Counted from the first letter of the stretch, positions 30,500 to 40,502 are shown. The stretch: DNA of 64,000 bases from Psychrobacter namhaensis (GCF_016107545.1 NZ_JABASS010000010.1:37527-101526), one strand, 5' to 3'. Notes: generated by a model not told the origin, from the letters alone. A program made the numbers and translations.

Positions 30500-31000
30500 A
30501 TGATAAAAATTGGACAAGGTATCGACGTTCATGCTTTTCACAATAATGGAGAGCAGCAGCAATATGTCATACTAGCGGGTGTGCCCATCGAGCACACCCA
30601 CAGTTTGCTGGCACACTCTGATGGTGATGTGGTGCTACACGCGCTCGCAGATGCATTGCTTGGGGCATTGGCGCTTGGTGATATTGGTCAGCATTTCCCT
30701 GACACAGACGCGGCGCACGCTGGTTTGGATTCGAGAGTGTTGCTACGCTACGTTTATAGCAAGGTACGAGAGGCCGGATATAAGCTTGGTAATGCTGATA
30801 TCACGGTCATGTGTGAGCGCCCAAAGCTTGCGCCCCACAGTCAAGCCATGCGCGATAACATTGCCAGCGACCTACAAACCGATGTGAGTAATGTCAGTGT
30901 TAAAGCCACTACCACTGAAAAACTGGGATTCACAGGGCGCCAAGAGGGCATTATGGCCAATGCCGTGGTATTATTGGTCTCTAACGCTACCGAAGTTTAA
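30500..31000 (+). CDS. ispF: 2-C-methyl-D-erythritol 2,4-cyclodiphosphate synthase
   Basis: Methylerythritol-phosphate pathway enzyme forming MEcPP for isoprenoids. Signatures: [15 protein letters not shown] start (Asp and His zinc ligands in DVHAF), [25 protein letters not shown] and [12 protein letters not shown] near the end. 166 residues, trimeric in relatives. Usually paired with ispD; here it is alone and is divergent from mnmA. Confidence 0.97.
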   Translation: MIKIGQGIDVHAFHNNGEQQQYVILAGVPIEHTHSLLAHSDGDVVLHALADALLGALALGDIGQHFPDTDAAHAGLDSRVLLRYVYSKVREAGYKLGNADITVMCERPKLAPHSQAMRDNIASDLQTDVSNVSVKATTTEKLGFTGRQEGIMANAVVLLVSNATEV

Positions 31001-31154
31001 CGTTTAACGGCTGTTTATGCCAATATAGCAATTGTGCTTGTAATATGGCGGCACTCGCCCCATGTATCAGCCATATTGTCATCCAATACCTTTGCAATAT
31101 CGCTATTTTAATGTATTGCCTTTTTAATGTACCGCCTTATCAATAGGAGTTTTT

Positions 31155-31505
31155 ATGAGTGAGCAAACCCCAAATACTGCTACAAATGATGTCGAACAAC
31201 TGATTCGTGACCAAATCCGTGACAACAAAGTTATTATCTATATGAAAGGCACGCCGCAATTTCCGCAGTGTGGTTTTTCTGCCCGTTCTATTGAAGTATT
31301 GACTCAGATTGGTCGTCCTTTTGCGTTTGTCAATATCTTAGAAAATCCAGAAATTCGTGCCACGTTGCCAAAAATCGCCAATTGGCCAACGTTCCCACAG
31401 TTGTGGATCGACGGTGAATTGATGGGCGGATCAGATATTATTTTGCAGATGTATCAGTCAGGTGAACTAAAACCATTGGTCGAAGCCAATAGCCCAGCTG
31501 CTTAA
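31155..31505 (+). CDS. grxD: Monothiol glutaredoxin (Grx4/GrxD type)
   Basis: CGFS-type glutaredoxin that binds and hands on [2Fe-2S] clusters. The CGFS motif is at residues 39-42 in PQCGFSARS; TFPQLWIDGELMGGSDI is the glutathione-binding region. 116 residues, standard. Starts with a GGAG site about 155 bp after ispF; transcription together is possible. Followed by a terminator. Confidence 0.96.
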   Translation: MSEQTPNTATNDVEQLIRDQIRDNKVIIYMKGTPQFPQCGFSARSIEVLTQIGRPFAFVNILENPEIRATLPKIANWPTFPQLWIDGELMGGSDIILQMYQSGELKPLVEANSPAA

Positions 31506-31601
31506 TACTAAAAAAGGTTTATGGCATTACTATTTATGGCATTGTTATGATGTTTTAAAAATCAGTGATACATGAATCCGTTTTGCTATTGAAGCACCAC
31601 G

Positions 31602-31636
31602 AACCCAAGTAGTCTTATGGCTATTTGGGTTTTTTG
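31602..31636 (+). terminator. Intrinsic terminator after grxD
   Basis: AACCCAAGTAG (31602-31612) pairs with CTATTTGGGTT (31621-31631, one G-U) over an 8-nt loop, followed by six T. Confidence 0.85.
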
Positions 31637-31749
31637 TTGTTTTTGCCCTTTATTGCTTTTACAGGTTTTGACCCCATATAGGGGTTAACATAAGCGAAAT
31701 GACAGTGGCTAATAAATAACATAGTTAATCCGCTATAAAATAAATATAG

Positions 31750-31838
31750 CGCGACCAAGATAAATTTTTCATCGACTCTGTCTGCGCAGACACAGCAAGC
31801 AAGGACAATTTATCTCAGTTGCGCGTCGTAGTGTATGG
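31750..31838 (+). repeat. Dispersed intergenic repeat, copy 2
   Basis: Best preserved copy: GATAAATTTTTC head, CTCTG then the perfect 14-bp palindrome TGTCTGCGCAGACA at 31779-31792, CAGCAAGCAAG, AATTTAT, and a CAGTTGCGCGTCGTAGTGTATG tail. Aligns over about 80 bp with copies at 9770 and 59075. Confidence 0.75.
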
Positions 31839-31889
31839 GCTTTTTATCTAAAGCTGGCTGTAAGTACAATTAACAAAAAAGAGAATCTT

Positions 31890-32426
31890 ATGAGTAATCA
31901 AACACTTGATGAACAAGCGCAAAAAGCCGCGGCCGAGCAAGCACTTATCGAAAAGCGTCGTGAGCGCCTAAAAAATGACTCTGTGCGTATCATTGAGATC
32001 GCAAGCAACGAAGCCAACTCAGCCCTTAAGTGTATTCATCAGTTGAGTGTGGCAGGCGGTGCGACAGAGGCGACTTATATTGCTATTGAGCAGCGTATTG
32101 TTGCAGATCAAGATCCTGCTGGCGCTTATCATTTGGCACTACTGGCACAAAGCACGTCAGATTTGCCGATTGATGCGCGCCAGCTGATTGAGCTTGTGGT
32201 CAATAAAGGTGACAATCAGCAACGCTTAGCCCTGCTCAAAAACTTACCGCTACCGCCAGTTGACATCATTAAAGAACAGATTTTAGCCAGTGATGATGGT
32301 GACGCTATTGGACAAATGAATGCGTATTTGCAGATCAATCCAGAAGGTTATGGCAGTCACCATATGCTGGCTAGTGGTCAATCAGATCAAATCGTACCCC
32401 TGAGTCCCGGTAATTCGTCAAATTAA
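31890..32426 (+). CDS. Hypothetical protein, no recognised family
   Basis: 178 residues. The first ~30 are strongly charged and helical (QKAAAEQALIEKRRERLKND), a possible coiled coil. The middle is Ala/Leu-rich and looks alpha-helical (ANSALKCIHQLS; AYHLALLAQSTSD; QRLALLKNLPLPP), resembling a helical repeat. The end is Gly/Ser-rich. No signal peptide or membrane segment, so probably cytoplasmic. One cysteine only. Codon use looks ordinary. It stands alone after a dispersed repeat and before mnmG. I do not recognise it. Confidence 0.75.
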   Translation: MSNQTLDEQAQKAAAEQALIEKRRERLKNDSVRIIEIASNEANSALKCIHQLSVAGGATEATYIAIEQRIVADQDPAGAYHLALLAQSTSDLPIDARQLIELVVNKGDNQQRLALLKNLPLPPVDIIKEQILASDDGDAIGQMNAYLQINPEGYGSHHMLASGQSDQIVPLSPGNSSN

Positions 32427-32671
32427 TGTGGATAATTGAGAGGTAGCCCGGCCGCTTTGATGGGTGGGTTTTTCTATCATTTAATTTTAATGGTTTTTGT
32501 CTTAACGTTTTTTAAACGTCAAAAAATTGTTATAATTACCGGTTATCTATTTAAGTTTTAAAGACTTATATCATCCGTTTATAAAATACGATTGACGTTC
32601 ATTAATCAGGCAGTAAGTTGTTGTTATCAATAATTTATCGGCGAAAATAGCGTCATTCAAGCGAGGCATGC

Positions 32672-34570
32672 ATGCAATATCCAAAAAATTACGACGTGGT
32701 AGTGATCGGTGGTGGTCATGCTGGTACAGAAGCTGCTTTGGCTGCCGCACGTATGGGCGCGCAGACCTTGCTGTTGACACACAATATTGAGACCCTAGGA
32801 CAGATGAGCTGTAATCCAGCGATTGGGGGGATCGGTAAGTCACATCTAGTACGTGAAATTGATGCGTTGGGCGGAGCGATGGCGCTTGCGACGGATAAAG
32901 CGGGTATTCAATTTCGCGTGTTGAACAGTCGTAAAGGTGCGGCTGTCCGTGCCACTCGTGCGCAAGCGGATCGTATTTTGTATAAAGCCGCGATTCGTCA
33001 TACGTTAGAGAACCAGCCAAATTTAGACTTATTTCAGCAAGCCGCTGATGATATCTTGGTAGAGAATGGTCGTGCTACCGCAGTTGTGACTTCTACAGGC
33101 ATTATTTTTAAGACCGAAACGGTGGTGTTGACCTCAGGGACTTTCTTAGGCGGGGTTATCCATATTGGCCTTGAAAACTCAAATGGTGGCCGCGCAGGCG
33201 ATCAGCCTTCTATCAAGCTTGCCGATCGTTTGCGTGAGCTGAAACTGCCAGTTGGACGTCTTAAGACGGGTACGCCAGCTCGTATTGATGCGCGCAGCGT
33301 TGATTTTAGTGTCATGACGGTACAACCAGGCGATACACCGCTCCCAGTCATGAGTTATATGGGTGATGTTGCTATGCATCCTGAACAGGTTAACTGTTAT
33401 ATCACGCATACCAATACTCGTACTCACGACATCATCCGTGAGAATCTTGATCGTTCGCCCATGTTTTCTGGCAAAATTGAAGGTGTCGGACCCCGTTATT
33501 GTCCTTCTATTGAAGATAAGATCCATCGTTTCGCTGATAAAGACAGTCATCAGATATTTATCGAGCCGGAAGGGTTGACCACGCATGAGCTGTATCCGAA
33601 TGGTATTTCGACCAGTTTGCCATTTGATGTGCAGCTAGACTTTATCCATAGTATGAAAGGGTTAGAAAAGGCGCATATTACTCGTCCAGGCTACGCGATT
33701 GAGTATGATTACTTTGATCCGCAGAGCTTGAAGCCAACGCTTGAAACCAAATCTATTGATCGTTTGTACTTTGCAGGTCAAATCAATGGTACGACAGGCT
33801 ACGAAGAAGCGGGTGTGCAGGGTTTGCTGGCAGGGACGAATGCGGCGTTAGTAACCACCAACAATAGTGAGTTTGAGACGTGGACACCGCGCCGTGATGA
33901 AGCCTATCTTGGTGTCTTAGTGGATGATTTGATTACCCATGGCACCACGGAACCATATCGTATGTTTACCAGTCGTGCTGAGTATCGCTTGTTGCTACGC
34001 GAAGACAACGCTGATCAGCGCCTAACTGAGACGGGTCGTAAGCTTGGTTTGGTTGATGATGTGCGCTGGCAGGCCTACCAAGAAAAAATGGAGGCGATCG
34101 CCACAGAGTCCTCACGCCTAAAAGACATGTGGGCCACGCCTACCAATGCCTTGGGGCAGCAAGTGACTGAGCAAACAGGGGAGGTGCTATCAAAAGAAGC
34201 GACGGCCTTTGATTTGCTAAAACGCCCGCAGATTCATTTTGCTGACATCGCTGCTATCACTGACTCAAAAGTCGATACACAGGTGGGTGAGCAGATAGAA
34301 ATCTCTGTCAAATACGCAGGCTACATAGATCGTCAGTCCGATGAGATTAATCAGATGAAGCGTCTGGAAAATACCGCGCTGCCGGTGGATTTTGATTACA
34401 CGGTGGTCTCTGGGTTATCAAATGAAATTGTACAAAAGCTCACGCAAGTGCGCCCTGCAACGCTTGCCCAAGCGGGACGGATAAGTGGTGTGACGCCGGC
34501 TGCTGTACAGTTACTAGCAATGACGGTCAAAAAACAAAAAAAGGCAGCAACGGCATTAAATTTATCGTAA
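32672..34570 (+). CDS. mnmG: tRNA uridine 5-carboxymethylaminomethyl modification enzyme MnmG (GidA)
   Basis: FAD protein that with MnmE installs cmnm5/nm5 on U34 of several tRNAs. The FAD-binding [20 protein letters not shown] is at residues 9-30; further marks are [29 protein letters not shown], and [24 protein letters not shown]. The C-terminal helical domain for MnmE binding is present. 632 residues, normal. GAGG ribosome site. TATAAT at 32531-32536 could be its -10 box. Followed by a terminator. Confidence 0.98.
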   Translation: MQYPKNYDVVVIGGGHAGTEAALAAARMGAQTLLLTHNIETLGQMSCNPAIGGIGKSHLVREIDALGGAMALATDKAGIQFRVLNSRKGAAVRATRAQADRILYKAAIRHTLENQPNLDLFQQAADDILVENGRATAVVTSTGIIFKTETVVLTSGTFLGGVIHIGLENSNGGRAGDQPSIKLADRLRELKLPVGRLKTGTPARIDARSVDFSVMTVQPGDTPLPVMSYMGDVAMHPEQVNCYITHTNTRTHDIIRENLDRSPMFSGKIEGVGPRYCPSIEDKIHRFADKDSHQIFIEPEGLTTHELYPNGISTSLPFDVQLDFIHSMKGLEKAHITRPGYAIEYDYFDPQSLKPTLETKSIDRLYFAGQINGTTGYEEAGVQGLLAGTNAALVTTNNSEFETWTPRRDEAYLGVLVDDLITHGTTEPYRMFTSRAEYRLLLREDNADQRLTETGRKLGLVDDVRWQAYQEKMEAIATESSRLKDMWATPTNALGQQVTEQTGEVLSKEATAFDLLKRPQIHFADIAAITDSKVDTQVGEQIEISVKYAGYIDRQSDEINQMKRLENTALPVDFDYTVVSGLSNEIVQKLTQVRPATLAQAGRISGVTPAAVQLLAMTVKKQKKAATALNLS

Positions 34571-34594
34571 GCAATCAGTAAAAGAACCTAAAAG

Positions 34595-34628
34595 AGCTCA
34601 TAATGAGATAACGTTGTGAGCTTTTTTT
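34595..34628 (+). terminator. Intrinsic terminator after mnmG
   Basis: AGCTCATAA (34595-34603) pairs with TTGTGAGCT (34614-34622, one G-U), then seven T. Confidence 0.85.
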
Positions 34629-34753
34629 ATGTCTAAACGGTAACAATGTCAAAACAACTTAGGCCGTCTTTATGCTGTTTTGAGAAGAAATAATGGGTAG
34701 AATGGAAGTTAGTAGTCAATGATGCTAGTTTCTTACAGAAAAGGAGCGATTTT

Positions 34754-34963
34754 ATGCCTTACGATAAATTATCAGACTTGCCAGACGAGGTAAAAGACAA
34801 CTTACCCAAACATGCTCAAGAGATATTCAAAGCGGCTTTTAATAGTGCGAGCGAACAGTACGATGAGGAGTCACGCTGGTTTGCTATTGCATGGGCAGCC
34901 GTTGAAAATGTTTATCAGAAAAATTCTGATGGTAAATGGGTAAAAAAACCAGATCACAAATAA
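34754..34963 (+). CDS. chaB: ChaB family protein
   Basis: 69-residue protein matching ChaB in full: MPYDKLSDLPDEVKDNLPKHAQEIF, then YDEESRWFAIAWAAV and a Lys-rich end. In E. coli chaB lies next to the cation antiporter chaA and was once called a regulator; its role is unclear. No chaA is present here, so any link to cation transport is not supported by this locus. Strong AAAGGAG site. Confidence 0.93.
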   Translation: MPYDKLSDLPDEVKDNLPKHAQEIFKAAFNSASEQYDEESRWFAIAWAAVENVYQKNSDGKWVKKPDHK

Positions 34964-35076
34964 ATACTGAATCAGTGACGATTCCATCTACCTAATTACT
35001 TACACTGACCTATATCACACATGCTCTCATGGCTCAATAACATGGCTTTGAGTACGTGGTTGATTTGAGCTTATCT

Positions 35077-36036
35077 ATGATTGAAGCTATTATATTTGCG
35101 ATTACTATCGTACTGCCCAACCTTGCTTTGATGGGGTTGGGTTTTTTTATGCAAAGACACGGACAAGCCAGCAAAACCTTTATCGACCAGTCGTCAAGCT
35201 TTGTTTTTAACTACTGTTTGCCATGTCTGTTGTTTTTTAGCGTGGTCGATAGCGACGTTGATTATGGTAAGCAAATCACGTTGATCGTTGCTGGCATTCT
35301 TGTGACCTTTATTTTATTTATTGGGGCAGAGTTTTACGCCAAGCGTTTTGTTGGTAAACCTGCCGATCAAGGCGTGTTTGTCCAAGGCGTGTTTCGGAGC
35401 AATATGGCCATTATTGGACTAGCAACCGTTGCGAATGCCTATGGGGAGCGAGGATTAAGTATCGGTGCTGTATATATGGGGGTGGTCACGATACTGTTTA
35501 ATATTTTAGCCGTCATTACCCTGAGCCGTGTCTCTAAAAAGGTGGATGATACGTTACGCAGTCGTAGTTTGATGATTGTTAAAAAGCTATTTACCAATCC
35601 CTTAATACTGGCGCTGGTGGCTGCATTTGCGTATAAGGCGTTCATGTTACCACCGCTTACCGGTGTCATTCATACGACGGGCGACTTACTAGCAGCAGTT
35701 GCATTGCCGTTAGCATTGATTTGCGCTGGTGCCAGTATTGATTTGAAGTCGATGCTACACCCGTCAGGATTATCCATGCAGGCTAGTATTGGGCGTATTG
35801 TTATTGCTCCATTAATAGCCATCGCGATTGGATTGGGATTTGGTTTATCCGGTGTACATATGGGCGTGCTTTTTTTGATGGTGGCATCGCCAACTGCAGC
35901 AGCCAGCTATGTGATGGCAAAGGCTATGGGTGGCAATGACGTGCTTGCGGCGAATATTTTAGCGTTTACCACGGTCGTAGGGATGTTTGGCATGGCGATT
36001 GGGGCCGCAATCTTACGTGTGTTAGGTCTAATGTAA
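35077..36036 (+). CDS. AEC-family transporter (auxin efflux carrier-like permease)
   Basis: About ten hydrophobic segments, arranged as two sets of five. AEC family marks: N-terminal LPNLALMGLGFFMQRHGQ, then NYCLPCLLFF, FRSNMAIIGLATVANAYG in the middle, and ICAGASIDL and SPTAAASYVMAKAMGGN in the second half. Bacterial AEC proteins export or import small carboxylates such as malate; substrate unknown here. ATG at 35077 fits the family start better than a GTG 21 bp upstream. 319 residues. Stands alone. Confidence 0.88.
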   Translation: MIEAIIFAITIVLPNLALMGLGFFMQRHGQASKTFIDQSSSFVFNYCLPCLLFFSVVDSDVDYGKQITLIVAGILVTFILFIGAEFYAKRFVGKPADQGVFVQGVFRSNMAIIGLATVANAYGERGLSIGAVYMGVVTILFNILAVITLSRVSKKVDDTLRSRSLMIVKKLFTNPLILALVAAFAYKAFMLPPLTGVIHTTGDLLAAVALPLALICAGASIDLKSMLHPSGLSMQASIGRIVIAPLIAIAIGLGFGLSGVHMGVLFLMVASPTAAASYVMAKAMGGNDVLAANILAFTTVVGMFGMAIGAAILRVLGLM

Positions 36037-36220
36037 GATTATTTTTAGCGTCATGCAATATTAGCGTCGTACTATACAAGTAAGCCCAATAAGGAGAGGT
36101 GCATTGGTACACTCACACTGCCATTATTAAACCAAATAGTTCCACCGAATATCCATATGCGGAGTGAGCGTTAACTTGCTGCAAGCGTGTGACATGTGAG
36201 TGTGTTACTCATGCGTATAG

Positions 36221-36255
36221 AAAAAGCCCTCTTTTTCAATCAGAAAAGAGGGCTT
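36221..36255 (-). terminator. Intrinsic terminator after the 50-codon membrane protein gene
   Basis: AAGCCCTCTTTT (36224-36235) and AAAAGAGGGCTT (36244-36255) form a 12-bp perfect stem; on the minus strand it ends in a T-run, just 4 bp past the stop codon. Confidence 0.88.
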
Positions 36256-36258
36256 GTC

Positions 36259-36411
36259 TTATTTTAAATTGTCTCGATTGCGCTTATCTTCTCGGCGCTG
36301 TTTGCGCTTTGGGCTGACTCGGTAGGTAAAATAAACCCCTACTACCGTCACGACGAACAACGCTGCAATGTAAAAAAATATCGATGAACCAATAAAAGTA
36401 GAAAATTCCAT
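36259..36411 (-). CDS. Small single-pass membrane protein, 50 residues
   Basis: Reads from the ATG at 36411 to the TAA at 36259-36261. Residues about 5-30 form one hydrophobic helix (FIGSSIFFYIAALFVVTVVG), followed by an Arg/Lys-rich tail (SPKRKQRREDKRNR), so the C-terminus should be cytoplasmic. A GAGAAAAAGG stretch precedes the ATG, and an intrinsic terminator sits immediately downstream, which together argue for a real gene. Function unknown. Lies between the AEC transporter and an LLM oxidoreductase, 45 bp past the latter's stop on the same strand. Confidence 0.7.
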   Translation of the reverse strand: MEFSTFIGSSIFFYIAALFVVTVVGVYFTYRVSPKRKQRREDKRNRDNLK

Positions 36412-36456
36412 GACCTTTTTCTCGTTATAGTTTATCAATAATTATGCAAGTGCTAT

Positions 36457-37461
36457 TTACGATTGTAAAGTAAACAACTTTAGCTGAGATGTAAGTTCAA
36501 GTGAACGCAAGCGTGCTGCCTGATCATAGACATTGGCCGTAACGATCAGTTCATCAGGCTGATGCGTGGCTATAAACGCCTCAAGTTTTGGTTTGACGGT
36601 TTGTACAGAACCAATAAAGGACACTGACAACGCATTATCTACCATCATTTTCTCAGCAGAACTCCAAATACTGTCCATATCATGAGTCGGCTTTGGCATT
36701 TGACCGCGTTCACCTCGACGCAAACGTACGAAACTTTGCTGAGCTGAGGTAAAATGGTAATGGGCGGTCGCATCGTCATCCGCCAGTAGCAAGTTTGCGG
36801 CCAGCATCACATAAGGTTCGTCCAAGTACGCTGATGGTTTGAATTGTTCACGATAAGTACTAATCGCTTGAGCGAGCATTTGCGGTGCAAAATGAGAGGC
36901 AAACACATAAGGCAGCCCAAAGTGTGCGGCTAAGGTGGCGCCAAACAGAGAAGAACCTAGAATCCAGACAGGAATGTTGGAATTCGCTCCAGGGAAGGCT
37001 TGGACAGGACTGTCTTCTGTATCATTGCCTAAAAAATACATCAACTCTTGCACATCTTGAGGAAAACGCTCAGCGTCTTTCATTTGCCGACGTAATGCTT
37101 GAAAAGTGGCGCCATCCGTACCAGGGGCGCGGCCTAAACCCAAATCGATGCGGTCTCCGTACAGTGCCTGTAATGTACCGAACTGCTCGGCAATCACGAG
37201 AGGCGCGTGGTTTGGCAGCATAACGCCGCCTGCACCGATACGTATGCGCTTGGTTTGACTACCGATATGCGAGAGTAGTACTGAGGTTGCCGCACTAGCG
37301 ATACCTGGCATATTGTGGTGCTCTGCCATCCAAAATCGGTTTAGACCGAATTTTTCTGCTTGCTGCGCTGTCTCGACAGTTTGAGCGATGCCTTCAGCGA
37401 TGGTTTTACCTTCAGGAACGGGTGCGAGATCTAAAAAGGATAAGGGGATTGTATTACTCAT
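36457..37461 (-). CDS. LLM-class flavin-dependent oxidoreductase (luciferase-like)
   Basis: Bacterial-luciferase-like (beta/alpha)8 monooxygenase using FMNH2. Family marks: N-terminal [71 protein letters not shown] and [27 protein letters not shown]. This is the subgroup of E. coli YhbW. Substrate unknown. 334 residues, full length. Monocistronic or followed by the 50-codon membrane protein gene. Confidence 0.92.
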   Translation of the reverse strand: MSNTIPLSFLDLAPVPEGKTIAEGIAQTVETAQQAEKFGLNRFWMAEHHNMPGIASAATSVLLSHIGSQTKRIRIGAGGVMLPNHAPLVIAEQFGTLQALYGDRIDLGLGRAPGTDGATFQALRRQMKDAERFPQDVQELMYFLGNDTEDSPVQAFPGANSNIPVWILGSSLFGATLAAHFGLPYVFASHFAPQMLAQAISTYREQFKPSAYLDEPYVMLAANLLLADDDATAHYHFTSAQQSFVRLRRGERGQMPKPTHDMDSIWSSAEKMMVDNALSVSFIGSVQTVKPKLEAFIATHQPDELIVTANVYDQAARLRSLELTSQLKLFTLQS

Positions 37462-37652
37462 AAATCATCCAGTAAAATAGTTAATTATTTTCTATTGATA
37501 TGCTTGTGGTCAGTGCTAGTTTCAAGTAGATCTAGCAAGTATTAATAAATCATAACAAACCGTGCAACGCGACTTTGCATTGCGCTGCATGGCGATTAAT
37601 CGGAAGTACGCTTAATCGTTAATAGTTTTATTGATAAGTAGGCGTACGCCAC

Positions 37653-37686
37653 AAAAAAAGCAGGTGACCGAGTCACCTGCTTTTTT
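37653..37686 (-). terminator. Intrinsic terminator after the PQQ dehydrogenase gene
   Basis: GCAGGTGAC (37660-37668) and GTCACCTGC (37672-37680) with a 3-nt loop, A-run left and T-run right. About 70 bp past the gcd stop. Confidence 0.9.
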
Positions 37687-37753
37687 GGTTTATCCAGTTC
37701 TAAAACAAAAAACTGGACGATTACTAGAACGGTCTGATCAATAACACATAATA

Positions 37754-40297
37754 CTATTCGGCTTGATCGGCAAGTTTATAGGCCATGACATAGTCACCAA
37801 TAGTTGTGCCAACTGAACCATGTCCACCAGCAACCAACACTACCATTTGCTCACCTTTAGAGTTCAAGTAGGTCATTGGCGTGGCCTGACCGCCTGCGGG
37901 GATGCGCACATTCCACAACACGTCGCCATTTTTTAAATCATAAGCGCGGAAATTGTTTTCAGTAGCAGCTGACAAGAATGCCACGCCCCCTTGGGTAATA
38001 ATGGGTCCACCAATACCAGGAACACCCAGCTCCAGTTTTAGTGGAATAGGCGATAAATCCTGTACAGTACCATTTTTACGCTGATAGGCAATCTCACCGG
38101 TCGCTAGGTTAGCCCCTGCTATGGTGCCCCATGGTGGCTGCTGACATGGTACGCCTAACGGTGATAAGAAGGGTCCCATTTCTACCGCATAGTCTGCGCC
38201 TTTATTGGCATTAACCCCTTGTTCACCTTTATTGGTTTCTGCATCACCAAGATTGTCTCTAGGAATGAGTTTTGACTTAAATGCCAGATAAGTTGGCATA
38301 CCAAACATTACGCCATTTTTAGGATCGACAGCAATACCGCCCCAGTTAAAGGTACCGAAATTGCCAGGATAGACTAGAGTGCCTTCAACCGATGGTGGCG
38401 TATAACGACCATCATAATTGAGCTGATTAAATTCAATACGGCACATCATCTGATCAATTAAGCTTGCACCCCACATGTCTTTTTCAGTGAGTGGCTCAGG
38501 CTCAAAGCTCAAAGCAGAGTAAGGCTGCGTGGGAGCGGCGTGTTCACCTGCTACCAGATAACCTTGTGGTGCTGGGCGCTCTTTGATCGGTACAATGGGT
38601 TCACCTGTCGCACGGTTTAGGACATAGACATCGCCTTGTTTAGTAGGAACGACAAGGGCAGGCTGCACGCCATCGGCGGTGTCTAGATCCAGTAACGTGG
38701 GCTGGGCAGGTGTATCCATATCCCAAAGGTCGTGATGAACAAACTGCTGAACCCAGCGTGCTTCACCTGTTTTGAGATCTAAAGCAACAACGGACGTCGC
38801 GTATTTTTCTTCAGCGGCGTTTCGATAGCTACCTAGTTGGTCGGGCGTACGATTACCCATTGGGAAATACGCCAATCCAAGCGCTTCATCGGCACTGGCT
38901 GTCGACCATGAATTTGGCGAGCTGGTGCGATAAACTTGGGTTGGATCATTGACGTCAAAAGGTGCTGTTTTGTCAGGATCGCCTGAATCCCAGTTCCACA
39001 TGAGCTCGCCAGTATTGACATCATAAGCACGGATAACACCAGAGGGTGAGTTGACATCATAGTTATCATTGACTGCACCCGCCACAATAATAACACCGCC
39101 TGCGACGATCGGTGGAGAGGTCGAATAATAATAACCGGCTTGCTTAAAGGGCATGTTATGCATCAAATCTAACGCACCATCGTCACCAAAATCTTGACAG
39201 CGTTGTCCAGTGTTTGGGTCGAGTGCGTATAATTTGGCATCAGAGGTAGGAATAAAGATTTTGGCATCGCATTGAGTCGAGGCGTTATCAAAAGTGTTGC
39301 CCGCAACTTTTTGTACCATCACATTGCTGGTGGTCGCTTTACTAGTAGCAGTGTTGATGACACTACTATTGCCACTTGCTGCCGTATTGGTGTCTGCAAC
39401 GACGTTATCAGCATCCGCTTGACCAGCATAGTAGGACACGCCTCGACACGTTTGGTGTTGACGTTGTAGGTTTTTTTCTACTTTAGGATCAAACTTCCAC
39501 AAGGTCTCACCAGAGTCTGCATCCAATGCCAATACCCAGTTGTGCGGAGTACACATGAATAAGGCATTGCCGATTTTTAGGGGCGTGGCTTGATAGGTCG
39601 TCTCACCGACATCATTAGGACCTTTTACATCGCCTGTTTGGATTTGCCAAGCAAGCTCTAAGTCTTTAACGTTACTGGTGTTGATTTGAGTCAGAGGAGA
39701 GTAGCGTTGCCCATAGTCAGTACGACCATATGCACTCCATTCACCCTCTGACGTTTGCTCACCATTTGATAGTGGGTCACCAAGACTGGCAGACGTATCA
39801 GTTGAAGTGGCGGTTAAATCAAGTTCGCCTAATTTGTCTGTGGCGTTGTTTGCTAAGCTGCCAAAAGAAAGCAGGGCACCAACACCAACGCTGGCTAACA
39901 GACCCCAATAATAAAGAGGGTTTTTCTTAAAATTGTCTTTATTTAGCGCGCTGTTAGTAGTATCTGCCGATACTCGGGTTTTCTTGCCGTGCATCTTATT
40001 AGCTACCCAAGGCAACAACATCAACAGGCCAAATATGAGTGGAAAGCCGACTCGAGGCGCTAGTGCCCACCAATAAAAGCCGGACTCCCAAAGTGCCCAA
40101 GCGACAGTGGCAATAATAAAGACAGTGTAGAGCCCGTAAGCACTCCAATGTCTTTTAAACAATAAAAATGCTGTGATGAGCATCGTGATGCCAGCAATAA
40201 CATAATAGGGACTGCCCCCTAAAGAGAGCAGATAAGCGCCGCCGATCAGCAAAGGGGCGGCAAAAACTGCCATAATGATCGCTACGAGTTTTTCCAT
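37754..40297 (-). CDS. gcd: Membrane-bound PQQ-dependent dehydrogenase (glucose/quinate/shikimate family)
   Basis: Periplasm-facing quinoprotein that passes electrons from sugar or quinate to ubiquinone. Five membrane helices fill about residues 1-140, then the eight-bladed propeller (WSAYGRTDYGQRYSPLTQI, then TTYQATPLKIG, then a W-motif series; DLWDMDTPAQPTL; PATPGGQ-like IPAGGQATPMTYL near the end). Glucose dehydrogenase is the more common activity of this family, but quinate/shikimate oxidation cannot be excluded. A Ser/Thr/Asn-rich insert of about 40 residues (295-340) follows the CRGVSYY motif. The ATG at 40297 is chosen over an in-frame start 90 bp upstream since it gives the family N-terminus (848 residues with stop). 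No pqq genes in the window. Confidence 0.9.
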   Translation of the reverse strand: MEKLVAIIMAVFAAPLLIGGAYLLSLGGSPYYVIAGITMLITAFLLFKRHWSAYGLYTVFIIATVAWALWESGFYWWALAPRVGFPLIFGLLMLLPWVANKMHGKKTRVSADTTNSALNKDNFKKNPLYYWGLLASVGVGALLSFGSLANNATDKLGELDLTATSTDTSASLGDPLSNGEQTSEGEWSAYGRTDYGQRYSPLTQINTSNVKDLELAWQIQTGDVKGPNDVGETTYQATPLKIGNALFMCTPHNWVLALDADSGETLWKFDPKVEKNLQRQHQTCRGVSYYAGQADADNVVADTNTAASGNSSVINTATSKATTSNVMVQKVAGNTFDNASTQCDAKIFIPTSDAKLYALDPNTGQRCQDFGDDGALDLMHNMPFKQAGYYYSTSPPIVAGGVIIVAGAVNDNYDVNSPSGVIRAYDVNTGELMWNWDSGDPDKTAPFDVNDPTQVYRTSSPNSWSTASADEALGLAYFPMGNRTPDQLGSYRNAAEEKYATSVVALDLKTGEARWVQQFVHHDLWDMDTPAQPTLLDLDTADGVQPALVVPTKQGDVYVLNRATGEPIVPIKERPAPQGYLVAGEHAAPTQPYSALSFEPEPLTEKDMWGASLIDQMMCRIEFNQLNYDGRYTPPSVEGTLVYPGNFGTFNWGGIAVDPKNGVMFGMPTYLAFKSKLIPRDNLGDAETNKGEQGVNANKGADYAVEMGPFLSPLGVPCQQPPWGTIAGANLATGEIAYQRKNGTVQDLSPIPLKLELGVPGIGGPIITQGGVAFLSAATENNFRAYDLKNGDVLWNVRIPAGGQATPMTYLNSKGEQMVVLVAGGHGSVGTTIGDYVMAYKLADQAE

Positions 40298-40502
40298 GAG
40301 CGGTATCACCTGTTTACATAAGAGCAAATGGACATGCAGTGATCGACACCCAGGCACAATTAAATGTCTAGGCGTCCAGCAATACATGCAGAAATAAAAA
40401 ACAAATCAAACGTTGAATAACATTCTAGACTCTATTTTATCACTTATACATAAGCTCGGTAAAGGTAGGGTAAGGTGACACCAGCGGTTTAGCCGCCTTG
40501 TT

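Larger units (their letters stand above)
31506..31889. other. 384-bp gap between grxD and a hypothetical gene
   Basis: Holds the grxD terminator (31602-31636) and copy 2 of the dispersed intergenic repeat (31750-31838). No gene seen. Confidence 0.6.
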
